Of a DNA stretch of 14,578 nt, positions 1 to 5,987 are shown piece by piece (positions within the stretch are counted from its first letter, which is position 1; each line of letters begins with the position of its first letter). The stretch comes from Candidatus Thorarchaeota archaeon (lineage in GTDB: Archaea; Asgardarchaeota; Thorarchaeia; Thorarchaeales; Thorarchaeaceae). The stretch covers positions 1 to 14,578 of the forward strand of contig JAEORN010000062.1 in the NCBI GenBank assembly GCA_016840825.1, in the 5' to 3' direction. The notes under the pieces were generated by a model. That model saw only the letters and a list, made by a program, of their open reading frames with translations. It was not told where the DNA came from and ran no database searches. The position numbers were made by a program, and so were the translations under genes.

Positions 1-930
1 AATAAAGTATTCGTAGATCGTGAATTATATCGACTGATATCAATTGACCACTGCGCAACAAAAAGAGATGGTGAGGTTGTCAATTCCATTAAACTGGATT
101 TCGAGATCAGCTCATATTCACGGTTTGTCATAACATGTCGAGAGCTCTCCAGAGAACTTGACAGCGCCTTGGAAATGGATCGTCACTTTGTTGAGCGCTA
201 TCAAGAAACAACAAAACAAGAACGTAGTCTTTTCTTTGACACTCTTAGAACGAAACTACCATACAGAAATAGTATCGTTCCACATGTAGATTCATTCGTT
301 GATAATTTGATGGATAGAACAGGAAAGATGGGAATTGACATGGTCTTCATCTTTCGCAATAAAAGTCGATATTCATGTTTGATTCAACAGAGATCTTATA
401 ATGTTCTAGAACAACCCGGAGCATTCGGAGTAGTTCCAGCTGGAACATTTCAAGCCCCCCATAAAGTCATACAAGATGCTGGTCATCGAAGGAAATTTTT
501 CGATTTCAAAGTAAATGTACTCCGGGAACTCTATGAGGAAGTATTTGGTGGAAAAGAAGTCGAGGATCTGAAAAATGAGGATATATCACATGAGGAGATG
601 ATTGAGCACCCTCCGATACGTGATTTCACACGATGTATTAACGAGAATAAAGCTGGAATATTCTTCACTGGATTTGGTTTCAGTTTTATCCATTCGGGTC
701 CTGGTGTCGTAGGTTTCATTGTGGTCACAGATCCTACGTTCTATGAGAATAATCAAGAATACCTAGTAGAGAATTGGGAATCCAGCGGGATTGAGATAAT
801 TGATTTCTCTCGGGAGGGATTGGATCCATTTATGATGAGAGGTGATATGATGCCTTGTGCAGCAACTGCAGTTATTCAGGCGTTGCAACATTGGCGCAAG
901 TATGTCATTACATACCTTAGTGAGTACTAA
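1..930 (+). CDS. Nudix-like domain protein, 5' end outside window
   Basis: The frame is open from base 1 to the TAA at 928-930, giving 309 visible residues; the true start lies left of the window. The internal TTG at 169 and ATG at 175 have no reason to be preferred, because coding-like sequence continues upstream of them. The strongest clue is the segment around 514-555, which reads NVLRELYEEVFGG and carries the R-E-x-x-E-E core of a Nudix box. It follows a conserved-looking GAFGVVPAGTF stretch at about 418-450. In Nudix hydrolases the REUXEE helix binds the metal that cleaves a nucleoside-diphosphate-linked substrate. Here the canonical glutamate eight residues before the arginine is phenylalanine, so this is a divergent Nudix fold, possibly a sensor or regulatory domain rather than an enzyme. 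Substrate unknown. The gene is AT-rich compared with the etfA fragment that follows it. Confidence 0.6.
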   Translation, partial: NKVFVDRELYRLISIDHCATKRDGEVVNSIKLDFEISSYSRFVITCRELSRELDSALEMDRHFVERYQETTKQERSLFFDTLRTKLPYRNSIVPHVDSFVDNLMDRTGKMGIDMVFIFRNKSRYSCLIQQRSYNVLEQPGAFGVVPAGTFQAPHKVIQDAGHRRKFFDFKVNVLRELYEEVFGGKEVEDLKNEDISHEEMIEHPPIRDFTRCINENKAGIFFTGFGFSFIHSGPGVVGFIVVTDPTFYENNQEYLVENWESSGIEIIDFSREGLDPFMMRGDMMPCAATAVIQALQHWRKYVITYLSEY

Positions 931-939
931 TGCACAAAT

Positions 940-1104
940 ATTTCTCACTGCACAGGCATATCAAGTAATGACATAATCGTCGCCATCAACAAGGATGAGG
1001 AAGCTCCTATCTTCGAGCTTGCAGACTTTGGAATCGTCAGCGACCTCTTCGCGATCGTACCTGAGATTATCGAGGAGATTAAGCGCGTTCAGGCAGAGAG
1101 ATAA
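940..1104 (+). pseudogene. etfA: C-terminal remnant of electron transfer flavoprotein alpha subunit
   Basis: Directly after the Nudix-like gene, in the same frame, 940-1104 translates to GIS followed by [20 protein letters not shown] and then [20 protein letters not shown], ending at a TAA. This is the characteristic C-terminal FAD-binding tail of EtfA (IVAINKDxxAPIF, ADxGIVxDLF, hydrophobic P-E helix). Only about 54 codons are present, against roughly 300 for the family. There is no start codon and no Shine-Dalgarno sequence, and about ten residues that usually separate GIS from the IVAIN strand seem to be missing. It is therefore a fragment rather than a gene, most simply the 3' stub of an etfA copy interrupted by the upstream gene. 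Its composition (more G+C than the neighbour) still looks like a core gene. Confidence 0.72.
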
Positions 1105-1114
1105 CATCTAATTG

Positions 1115-1151
1115 GTGCTCGGATAAGACATCCGAGTACTTTTTCTCTTTA
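1115..1151 (+). terminator. Hairpin terminator after the etfA remnant
   Basis: A 10-bp stem (1115-1124 with 1130-1139, one G-U pair, loop AAGAC) is followed by a T-rich run at 1140-1151. It sits 10 nt after the stop of the etfA remnant, so it is probably the original terminator of that gene, now ending transcripts of the Nudix-like gene. Confidence 0.65.
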
Positions 1152-1180
1152 GTCAAATAAACGGGTACTCTAGGCAACAA

Positions 1181-2098
1181 CTAACCCGTATCATATTCGT
1201 AATAGCACCATGCACATCCATTGTATCCTTTATTCTCAATGTAGTCAAGAGCTTCTTCTTCAGTGTCTAGGAATATTGGTTCTGACAATAATGTTAGATG
1301 ACATGTTAGCTGCCGTCGACTGCAATTATGCACCTCTTTGGTATTTGGATTTGCAACGAAGACACAGTTGGAATAATCGCTGATCTCATCTACTGTGTCC
1401 TCAACAGTGTCTGTGAGATTCTCATAGACATCGGCAATGAATTCGACTGCAGGAACAACTATTTCATTCCAGACCCATATCGCAGCTACCACTACAATCG
1501 CTCCAACGATACATCCAATGATAAATCCAGCAATAAAGGATGGACTTCGTGGAATGAATGCCTTCTCCTCATCCTTTGCTGCATCTTCAAGCTCATCCAT
1601 TTTCTTGAGCAGATACTGCAGAATGGCTTCTTTCTTGTCCTGCCTTACCGCATCCATGGCTTTCGTAAATTCCGTTTCAAAGAGTCCTTTTTCCCTATCT
1701 GATAGATTGGCTGAAAGTAGCTTTTCTTTCAGTTTTGAGATGTCGAAATCCTTCTTCACCGCATCACTTGGTATGAGTTTATCGATATCTTTCGTTAGTT
1801 TCTCCAGTGATGATTTCACTTGCTTTATCTTTGGCATACCCCTCTTGTGATGTTCTTTGAGTTTTGCTCTGAATCGTTTGGCATCCTTAGTCTTTCCTTT
1901 CTTCTCAGCATGTGCTAAGTGTCTGCCACTCAAACTACATCCACCGAACTCAGATAGTACTGCTCCAATACTCTCGATTGTGCTTCTGAGTCCAGTTTTT
2001 TCTGCGATTTCTTCGTCTATCACAAAAAATTGGTTTTTCCCAACCTCAGATGCATAAACAAGGTAAGTCTTACCAATCTTCTTTCCTCTTTTTTTCAT
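1181..2098 (-). CDS. Single-pass membrane protein with C-terminal Cys/His domain
   Basis: Not a family I can name. The 305-aa protein has a basic N terminus, a long charged helical region (about 60-180), one clear membrane segment at about 187-210 (GFIIGCIVGAIVVVAAIWVW), and a C-terminal domain of about 60 residues. That domain follows a pattern like the Ada-type metal-binding fold: VANPNTKEVHNC, a middle cysteine (C266), then F-x-DTEEEAL and GYNGCAWC. H257, C259, C266, C295 and C298 could bind zinc. The frame also offers a GTG at 2107, but the Shine-Dalgarno AAGGTGA lies 9 nt before the ATG at 2098 and directly abuts the GTG, so the ATG is chosen. The gene stands alone, divergent from the hydrolase. 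With a positive-inside orientation the helical part would be cytoplasmic and the Cys domain outside, but this is inference. Confidence 0.72.
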   Translation of the reverse strand: MKKRGKKIGKTYLVYASEVGKNQFFVIDEEIAEKTGLRSTIESIGAVLSEFGGCSLSGRHLAHAEKKGKTKDAKRFRAKLKEHHKRGMPKIKQVKSSLEKLTKDIDKLIPSDAVKKDFDISKLKEKLLSANLSDREKGLFETEFTKAMDAVRQDKKEAILQYLLKKMDELEDAAKDEEKAFIPRSPSFIAGFIIGCIVGAIVVVAAIWVWNEIVVPAVEFIADVYENLTDTVEDTVDEISDYSNCVFVANPNTKEVHNCSRRQLTCHLTLLSEPIFLDTEEEALDYIENKGYNGCAWCYYEYDTG

Positions 2099-2107
2099 AA
2101 CACTCAC

Positions 2108-2464
2108 TCACCTTGTCTAGTCATCCCTTCAGATTTCTATAGGGTTGAATGCTCCTCCCCCAAATCTTTGAACAATGAGAATTATCACTATAACATAATT
2201 ATTAGTTGTATTTCAATCATTTTGTTCAAATTTCCTATTGATTCTAGTCCTTTCTTTGTGAATCTCTCTTCACTGGTTGACAATCATTGAAAAAATCAAG
2301 CACGTTGAGGGTGAACGATAATATCTCTATTCACCCAAACTATTGATCGCTGTGTACACCTCCTTTTTTTTCCGGTGAACAAATGAGCTTGTCATTCGCA
2401 GCAATACTATTTGAATAACCTTCTTCACTTCAAAGATATAAGAAAGGAACCTATAAACTCCCAT
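2108..2464. other. Gene-free divergent intergenic region
   Basis: I see no convincing gene in these 357 bases. They hold the upstream regions of the membrane protein (left) and the hydrolase (right). The notable structure is a 7-bp inverted repeat, GGGTGAA at 2309-2315 and TTCACCC at 2330-2336, with a 14-nt spacer. A further GGTGAAC occurs at 2374-2380, so the motif may be a repeated regulatory site. There is no T-tract after the hairpin, which argues against a terminator. Confidence 0.4.
2434..2442 (+). promoter_or_regulatory. TATA box for leaderless hydrolase mRNA
   Basis: AGATATAAG is centred about 26 nt upstream of the ATG at 2465. That is the archaeal TATA-to-start distance, so the transcript probably begins at or next to the start codon. 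This supports the ATG over the TTG at 2411, which lies upstream of the promoter. Confidence 0.55.
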
Positions 2465-3250
2465 ATGACCAAGCTGAGGATTATTTCAACTAAGTTCACA
2501 TCTGAAGGAGAGACAATCCGGGGAGAATTTGTGCTTCCCGAAGATGAGGGTCCCTACCCCGGCATCTGCAAGTATCATGGACTACCTGGTGGCTCTGATC
2601 AGATTTCTGGTATTGCTACAGAGCTAGCTCGGGCTGGATTTGCTGTTCTCACATTCGACTTCAGAGGCTTTCGGAGAAGCGATGGCGTCTTCACACTCTC
2701 TGGAGAAATAAATGATGCACAAGCTGCTGTTTCGCATCTGGTCGATAGCGAGTTAACAATCCCTTCTTGGGTGGGGGTTGTTGCATCAAGTTATGGCGCT
2801 GCAGTTGCAGTGTGCACCGCAGCCTCTGATTCTCGAATAAGTGTGATTGCTATCAGAGCTCCAGTATATGATACGCTCTGGTTTGCAAATTCTCCGATGG
2901 TACACCTTGCAGTTGAACAGATTACCGTAACCGATCCTACACAGATTCGTGGCATAGATGATCCAACGACTCGGGAATTCATAATGAATAGGATGGTCGA
3001 GGATGCGAAGATTCACAATCCGATGGATGAAATATCTAAGATCTCGCCGCGTCCATTGCTGATACTTCACGGGACAGATGATATAGGGATCCCACTGGAT
3101 GGCGTGAAACGCCTATACGAAAAGGCAGGTGAACCAAAGGATTTCGTCATTGTTGAAGGCGCAGACCATGTTCTCTCAAATCCAGTCGCATATGAGGTTA
3201 CGATGAAATCTACTGTCGAATGGTTCAAGAAGCAATGGAATGCCAGATGA
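2465..3250 (+). CDS. Alpha/beta hydrolase (serine esterase/peptidase-like)
   Basis: A 261-aa cytoplasmic alpha/beta-hydrolase fold protein. In order: an oxyanion-hole motif HGLPGG (about 38-43), the DFRGFRRSDG strand-turn, the nucleophile elbow VASSYGAA with Ser109 as predicted nucleophile (S-x-S-x-G form in place of G-x-S-x-G), HGTDD with Asp206, and GADH with His235. The catalytic triad is thus complete, and the length is normal for the single-domain members (BAAT/dienelactone/prolyl-oligopeptidase-like group). The likely reaction is hydrolysis of an ester or short peptide; the substrate cannot be told. The ATG at 2465 is preferred because a TATA box sits at leaderless distance, while the in-frame TTG at 2411 lies upstream of that box. 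The end converges on the TPR gene with a 28-nt gap. Confidence 0.88.
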   Translation: MTKLRIISTKFTSEGETIRGEFVLPEDEGPYPGICKYHGLPGGSDQISGIATELARAGFAVLTFDFRGFRRSDGVFTLSGEINDAQAAVSHLVDSELTIPSWVGVVASSYGAAVAVCTAASDSRISVIAIRAPVYDTLWFANSPMVHLAVEQITVTDPTQIRGIDDPTTREFIMNRMVEDAKIHNPMDEISKISPRPLLILHGTDDIGIPLDGVKRLYEKAGEPKDFVIVEGADHVLSNPVAYEVTMKSTVEWFKKQWNAR

Positions 3251-3278
3251 TTTGTGTACATATTCCGCTAGGAATCTG

Positions 3279-4289
3279 TTATTTCATCCCAGTATGTCTA
3301 TACATCACATCGAGATTGCTCCTCGCAATCTCATTATCTGGGTCTATCCTGATGGCTTGTTGGAATGAAGAAATCGCATCACCGTAGTTCTTCATTCTTG
3401 CGTAAGTGATGCCCATCTTGATGAAAGGTGATGGGTTATCAGGGTCAAGCTCACTGGCCTTCTTTAGCGCAAAAAGCGAATCTTTGTTCTTTCCACGTTG
3501 ACCAAGTATCTGTCCTAGAGTAATCCACCCCTCAGTGTAAGAATCATTCATCTTGACCGCTTCTTTAGCTGCCTTCTCTGCTTTTCCCAACTTGTCAGCT
3601 TTTAACAAGGCTGTGGCAAGTAGATTTAGTGCTTCGCAGTCTTTATCATTGGACTTCATGCAATCATTTAGAGCAATGATAGCACCTTCGTAGTCACCTT
3701 TATCCATTAGCCCTCTCGCAACCTCATAGATAGAATCTGCTTTCATGGGTTGCAGCGAAACAGATTGTCGAAAGGCTTTGTCACTCAGTTCTATTCTATC
3801 CATTGAAAGATAAAGGAGTCCAAGGCTTTTGTATGCCTCTGATCTGGTACCATCCAATCTGAGTGATTGTTTTAACGCTTCTTCCGCTTCAACATACTCT
3901 TCTTTAACACGAAGATGTTCTCCTAGGTCATACCATGCTTGAGCATCTTTCTCATTCTCTTTGATTCGCTTTCTGATTTCTTTCTCTGGATCTATTGGTT
4001 TCTTCTTTGACTCAGTCTTCTTTTTAGGCACAGTCTTCTTTTCTGATTGAGTCTTCTTCTTGGAAGCACTCTTCGACTGCTTCTTTTCTGGGGTTGCTTT
4101 TTTCTTTGACTCAGTCTTCTTAGAAGAAGCTTTCATTGTGCTGCTTTTCCCTTTCTTTGGTGCTGTTTTGCTCTCTGGGATTAAAGGCACCTCCTCAACT
4201 ATGCAATACCGAATCCACTGTATTGTATCGACATCTGATATCTCTTTCCAATTCTGACATCGAGCATCGAATTCTTCCGAAACTGACAT
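3279..4289 (-). CDS. TPR protein with lysine-rich linker
   Basis: A 336-aa protein in three parts. Residues 1-40 form a short domain containing WKEISDVDTIQWIRY, not recognised. Residues 41-100 are almost entirely Lys, Ser, Thr and Glu with the octamer KKTESKKK twice, and read like a eukaryotic H1-type tail. From about 115 to 319 there are six uninterrupted 34-residue tetratricopeptide repeats (for example AWYDLGEHLRVKEEYVEAEE, and the last with AISSFQQAIRIDPDN). TPRs bind protein partners. The basic segment could bind nucleic acid, membrane or acidic proteins; which is not visible. The ATG at 4289 is used rather than the adjacent TTG at 4292, although no Shine-Dalgarno is seen. Transcribed alone, divergently from the small-protein operon. 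Confidence 0.85.
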   Translation of the reverse strand: MSVSEEFDARCQNWKEISDVDTIQWIRYCIVEEVPLIPESKTAPKKGKSSTMKASSKKTESKKKATPEKKQSKSASKKKTQSEKKTVPKKKTESKKKPIDPEKEIRKRIKENEKDAQAWYDLGEHLRVKEEYVEAEEALKQSLRLDGTRSEAYKSLGLLYLSMDRIELSDKAFRQSVSLQPMKADSIYEVARGLMDKGDYEGAIIALNDCMKSNDKDCEALNLLATALLKADKLGKAEKAAKEAVKMNDSYTEGWITLGQILGQRGKNKDSLFALKKASELDPDNPSPFIKMGITYARMKNYGDAISSFQQAIRIDPDNEIARSNLDVMYRHTGMK

Positions 4290-4391
4290 CAAATCAATAA
4301 TAGTAAGCTTAAGAACAAAATAGCGATTTTCTTCGACATTTCCCGAACTTTACACTAATATTTAATTTACTGACGTTAATAGTATGACGAT

Positions 4392-4402
4392 AAATATATA
4401 AG
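4392..4402 (+). promoter_or_regulatory. Strong TATA box of the small-protein operon
   Basis: AAATATATAAG is a near-ideal archaeal TATA box, predicting transcription from about 4423-4425 and a leader of about 40 nt. It is flanked by the 8-mer TAATAGTA (4377-4384) upstream and its reverse complement (4416-4423) downstream, and by two TGACG direct repeats (4371-4375, 4385-4389) just upstream. Confidence 0.7.
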
Positions 4403-4410
4403 ATGTCAGA

Positions 4411-4425
4411 GGTAATACTATTACC
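4411..4425. promoter_or_regulatory. Perfect palindrome over the start site, likely operator
   Basis: GGTAATA-C-TATTACC is a perfect 7-bp inverted repeat with a one-base centre, lying 9 nt after the TATA box and covering the expected start site. A dimeric repressor bound here would block the polymerase. The half-site recurs as TAATAGTA at 4377-4384. The regulator is not identified. Confidence 0.55.
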
Positions 4426-4426
4426 A

Positions 4427-4446
4427 TGCGGGAATAAAATTCCGCG
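4427..4446 (+). promoter_or_regulatory. Hairpin in the leader of the small-protein operon
   Basis: GGAAT at 4431-4435 pairs with ATTCC at 4439-4443 around an AAA loop, and the stem continues through one bulged G with C-G, G-C and a wobble pair. It would be at the very 5' end of the mRNA, about 6 nt before the first Shine-Dalgarno, and could stabilise the transcript or affect translation. Confidence 0.4.
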
Positions 4447-4464
4447 CGTGAAAAGGTGTTTACA

Positions 4465-4575
4465 ATGAATGAACTCGAATGGAATACGGGCTCCAAATGG
4501 AAAGAACTCAACAGTCGTCTTCGAACCAAGGAGAACCTGTACGAGGACTTCGTTGAAAATGGAGGCAAAAAGTAA
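4465..4575 (+). CDS. 36-aa small protein, first gene of a four-gene micro-operon
   Basis: ATG at 4465 is preceded by AAGGTG (4453-4458) with 6-nt spacing. The peptide begins MNELEWNTGSKWKELNSR and ends ENGGKK; it is amphipathic, with two Trp and mixed charge. I do not recognise a family. Reality is supported by its place directly after a strong promoter, by the Shine-Dalgarno, and by the TAATG coupling to the next gene, whose own Shine-Dalgarno (GGAGG, 4561-4565) lies inside this one. Function is unknown. Options include a peptide product, a small subunit, or a signalling or antimicrobial peptide; no maturation enzyme is seen in the window. Confidence 0.65.
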   Translation: MNELEWNTGSKWKELNSRLRTKENLYEDFVENGGKK

Positions 4576-4688
4576 TGGCTCTCGCTAAGAACAATCGGGC
4601 TGGATCAGACGTGACGGTGAACAACAAGAGAGGAAGGGTCGATTCGACCGAGGCTCTCGCACATGCGTACTTGTACAGACAGGTATAG
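4575..4688 (+). CDS. 37-aa small protein, paralogue of the next gene
   Basis: Overlaps the stop of the first gene by one base (TAATG), with GGAGG 9 nt upstream. The sequence MALAKNNRAG at the start, NKRG in the middle and EALAHAYLYR at the end match the next gene at the same relative places (MA-x-AKN-x-R, NKR, EA-x-AHAY-x-YR). Conservation at both ends between two neighbours that differ in the middle is strong evidence that both are translated and share a function. The protein is basic, has no membrane segment or signal peptide, and no cysteine. No family recognised. Confidence 0.68.
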   Translation: MALAKNNRAGSDVTVNNKRGRVDSTEALAHAYLYRQV

Positions 4689-4706
4689 AAACGGAGGTGT
4701 AAAGAA

Positions 4707-4805
4707 ATGGCAGAAGCAAAGAACGATCGAGGTATCAAGGATAAGGGTTCAAACAAGAGAATTTGCTGTGAAGCAATCGCACATGCATACATCTATCGCA
4801 GGTAG
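4707..4805 (+). CDS. 32-aa small protein, paralogue of the previous gene, with Cys-Cys
   Basis: ATG at 4707 has a full Shine-Dalgarno, GGAGGTG (4693-4699), 7 nt upstream. MAEAKNDRG, NKRI and EAIAHAYIYR mirror the 37-aa neighbour, so the two arose by duplication. The middle differs: it is five residues shorter and carries an adjacent cysteine pair (C20, C21) absent from the sister, which might allow metal binding, a disulfide or a modification. Basic, soluble, no recognised family. Confidence 0.68.
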   Translation: MAEAKNDRGIKDKGSNKRICCEAIAHAYIYRR

Positions 4806-4808
4806 AAC

Positions 4809-4928
4809 ATGATGACTGACGAAAATGTCGTTGACAAACCTATTACGACCGGGCTTGAGGACACTCCTCGAGCTGCTGCGATCCGAAAACCCTTTGAAAC
4901 GAACGCGCTCACGTACGATTTGACGTGA
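4809..4928 (+). CDS. 39-aa small protein, last gene of the micro-operon
   Basis: Starts 3 nt after the previous stop. Two ATGs are adjacent (4809 and 4812); AGGT at 4800-4803 is 5 or 8 nt away, so the second (38 aa) may be the real start. The peptide is unlike its neighbours: acidic N half (TDENVVDKPITTGLEDTP) and a tail ending NALTYDLT. The TGA lies inside the right arm of the terminator stem, so translation reaches the end of the operon. Function unknown. Confidence 0.6.
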   Translation: MMTDENVVDKPITTGLEDTPRAAAIRKPFETNALTYDLT

Positions 4929-4945
4929 GCTCTTCTCCTTTTTTT
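4907..4945 (+). terminator. Terminator of the small-protein operon
   Basis: A perfect 8-bp stem, GCTCACGT (4907-4914) with ACGTGAGC (4923-4930), has an 8-nt loop and is followed by TCTTCTCC and seven T. The stem overlaps the last codons of the 39-aa gene. Confidence 0.75.
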
Positions 4946-5074
4946 GAATTTCATTCCGATAGAATCAATACAAAGTTAGTTCATATTCAAATTGCATTCT
5001 AGAATTCTACTGAATGTTGTATTGTGAAACGCATCACGATACATATTCCTCTCCAAAATGAGGGATGTCATAAA

Positions 5075-5263
5075 TTGGCAGAAAAAGTAAGTAAAACTGA
5101 CAAGATTAAGGCTGACCAGAAAGCCTGGAAAGCCGGTGTAGCCGCCATTGCAAAGTACAAGTTCATCACTGCTGACGAGAAGACAGCAATGGCCGCCAAA
5201 TATGACGCTCAATTCAAAGCGCTATTAGATGCTGAGAAAGCAAAAGCAAAGAAAAAGAAGTGA
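5075..5263 (+). CDS. 62-aa lysine-rich helical protein
   Basis: The frame is open further upstream to a GTG at 5024, but the TTG at 5075 has GAGGG (5061-5065) upstream at about 9-10 nt, while the GTG has none; the shorter form also begins with the soluble-looking MAEKVSKTDK. The protein is mostly predicted helix, with Ala/Lys heptad-like spacing (KAWKAGVAAIAKYK, then ADEKTAMAAKYDAQFKALLD) and a C-terminal run AKAKKKK. Size, charge and own terminator suggest an abundant protein, possibly a nucleic-acid-binding or chromatin-associated one, but no family is recognised. Confidence 0.65.
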   Translation: MAEKVSKTDKIKADQKAWKAGVAAIAKYKFITADEKTAMAAKYDAQFKALLDAEKAKAKKKK

Positions 5264-5277
5264 TACATCCACTTCTT
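5255..5277 (+). repeat. Hairpin at the stop codon of the lysine-rich gene
   Basis: AAGAAGTG (5255-5262) pairs perfectly with CACTTCTT (5270-5277) around a 7-nt loop. It includes the stop codon and lies just before the terminator stem, so the mRNA would end in two tandem hairpins, which may protect its 3' end. Confidence 0.45.
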
Positions 5278-5282
5278 CTACC

Positions 5283-5319
5283 AGTCGGGCTCTAAGGAGC
5301 TCGACTCTTTTCTTTTTTT
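5283..5319 (+). terminator. Terminator of the lysine-rich gene
   Basis: A 10-bp stem (5283-5292 with 5297-5306, one G-U pair, loop TAAG) is followed by TCTTTTC and seven T. Confidence 0.75.
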
Positions 5320-5348
5320 AAAATCTGTTATCTCGTGTGACTTGCGGT

Positions 5349-5357
5349 TTTATATGG
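5349..5357 (+). promoter_or_regulatory. TATA box of the nitroreductase
   Basis: TTTATATGG lies about 45 nt before the ATG at 5398. It predicts a start site near 5378 and a short leader containing the Shine-Dalgarno GAGAGGT at 5385-5391. Confidence 0.55.
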
Positions 5358-5397
5358 ATAGCAGGAATATCATTCATCTCATACGAGAGGTATGTAC

Positions 5398-5925
5398 ATG
5401 ACAAATGATTGCATGAAAGCGTTAGCGAGTCGACAGTCTATTCGCAAATTCACAGATGCCCCAGTTTCAGATGACACGATCGATGGCATCATCAATATGG
5501 CCTTGCAAGCTCCTTCAGCTGGGAATCGCCAGCCCTGGAGAATCGTTGTGGTTCGAGATCGCGATAGACTAGAAGAACTATCCAAGGCTGCATTTGGTCA
5601 GCAATTTGTTGCATCCTGTCAAGTCCTACTTGGAATATTCGCAGTGGCAGATGAATCTGCAGAAAGGTATGCCGAAAGAGGTCGCAATTTGTATGTATTT
5701 CAAGACACAGCAGCTCTTACATATGCTCTGCTCCTTGGCATTCATTTCAACGGACTTGGCGGCTGTTGGGTCGGTGCCTTTGACGATGATGCGGTCGCAA
5801 AGGTGTTCAATGCTCCTAAGGGATTTCGACCTGTGGCTATGATCCCAATTGGTCATTACGAATCCCCACCTCCACTTAGACCCAGGCGCGGGATGTCTGA
5901 TGTCGTTCTAAAGGAATCCTTCTAG
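5398..5925 (+). CDS. Nitroreductase-family FMN oxidoreductase
   Basis: A 175-aa soluble flavoprotein. The family signatures are RQSIRKF near the N terminus (residues 12-18, FMN phosphate contacts), PSAGNRQPW (39-47) and FNGLGGCWVGAF (about 117-128), with the C-terminal R-P-V-A-M-I-P-I-G strand. Members work as dimers binding FMN and use NAD(P)H to reduce nitro groups, quinones or enones; the physiological substrate cannot be assigned. Length is typical of the short archaeal/bacterial form. The ATG at 5398 is preferred over that at 5392, since GAGGT at 5387-5391 abuts the first but is 6 nt from the second. The DUF1028 gene follows after 62 nt and may share the transcript. Confidence 0.9.
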   Translation: MTNDCMKALASRQSIRKFTDAPVSDDTIDGIINMALQAPSAGNRQPWRIVVVRDRDRLEELSKAAFGQQFVASCQVLLGIFAVADESAERYAERGRNLYVFQDTAALTYALLLGIHFNGLGGCWVGAFDDDAVAKVFNAPKGFRPVAMIPIGHYESPPPLRPRRGMSDVVLKESF

Positions 5926-5987
5926 TTTCATAATCGACACTTACATTGATATGCGCCACTTGTATCTTTAAAGGAGGTTCGGTACAT

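Noticed and set aside
1328..2290. Plus-strand open frames opposite the membrane protein (for example 1437-1850)
   Set aside because: Low-complexity Ser/Phe-rich translations mirror the Lys/Glu-rich gene on the other strand and have no Shine-Dalgarno or family features.
3255..3278. Terminator between the hydrolase and the TPR gene
   Set aside because: Only a 5-bp stem (ATTCC/GGAAT) and no clear T-tract on either strand.
4362..4792. Minus-strand frames of 68 and 94 aa across the micro-operon
   Set aside because: They oppose four well-marked plus-strand genes, cross the strong plus promoter, and have no ribosome-binding site.
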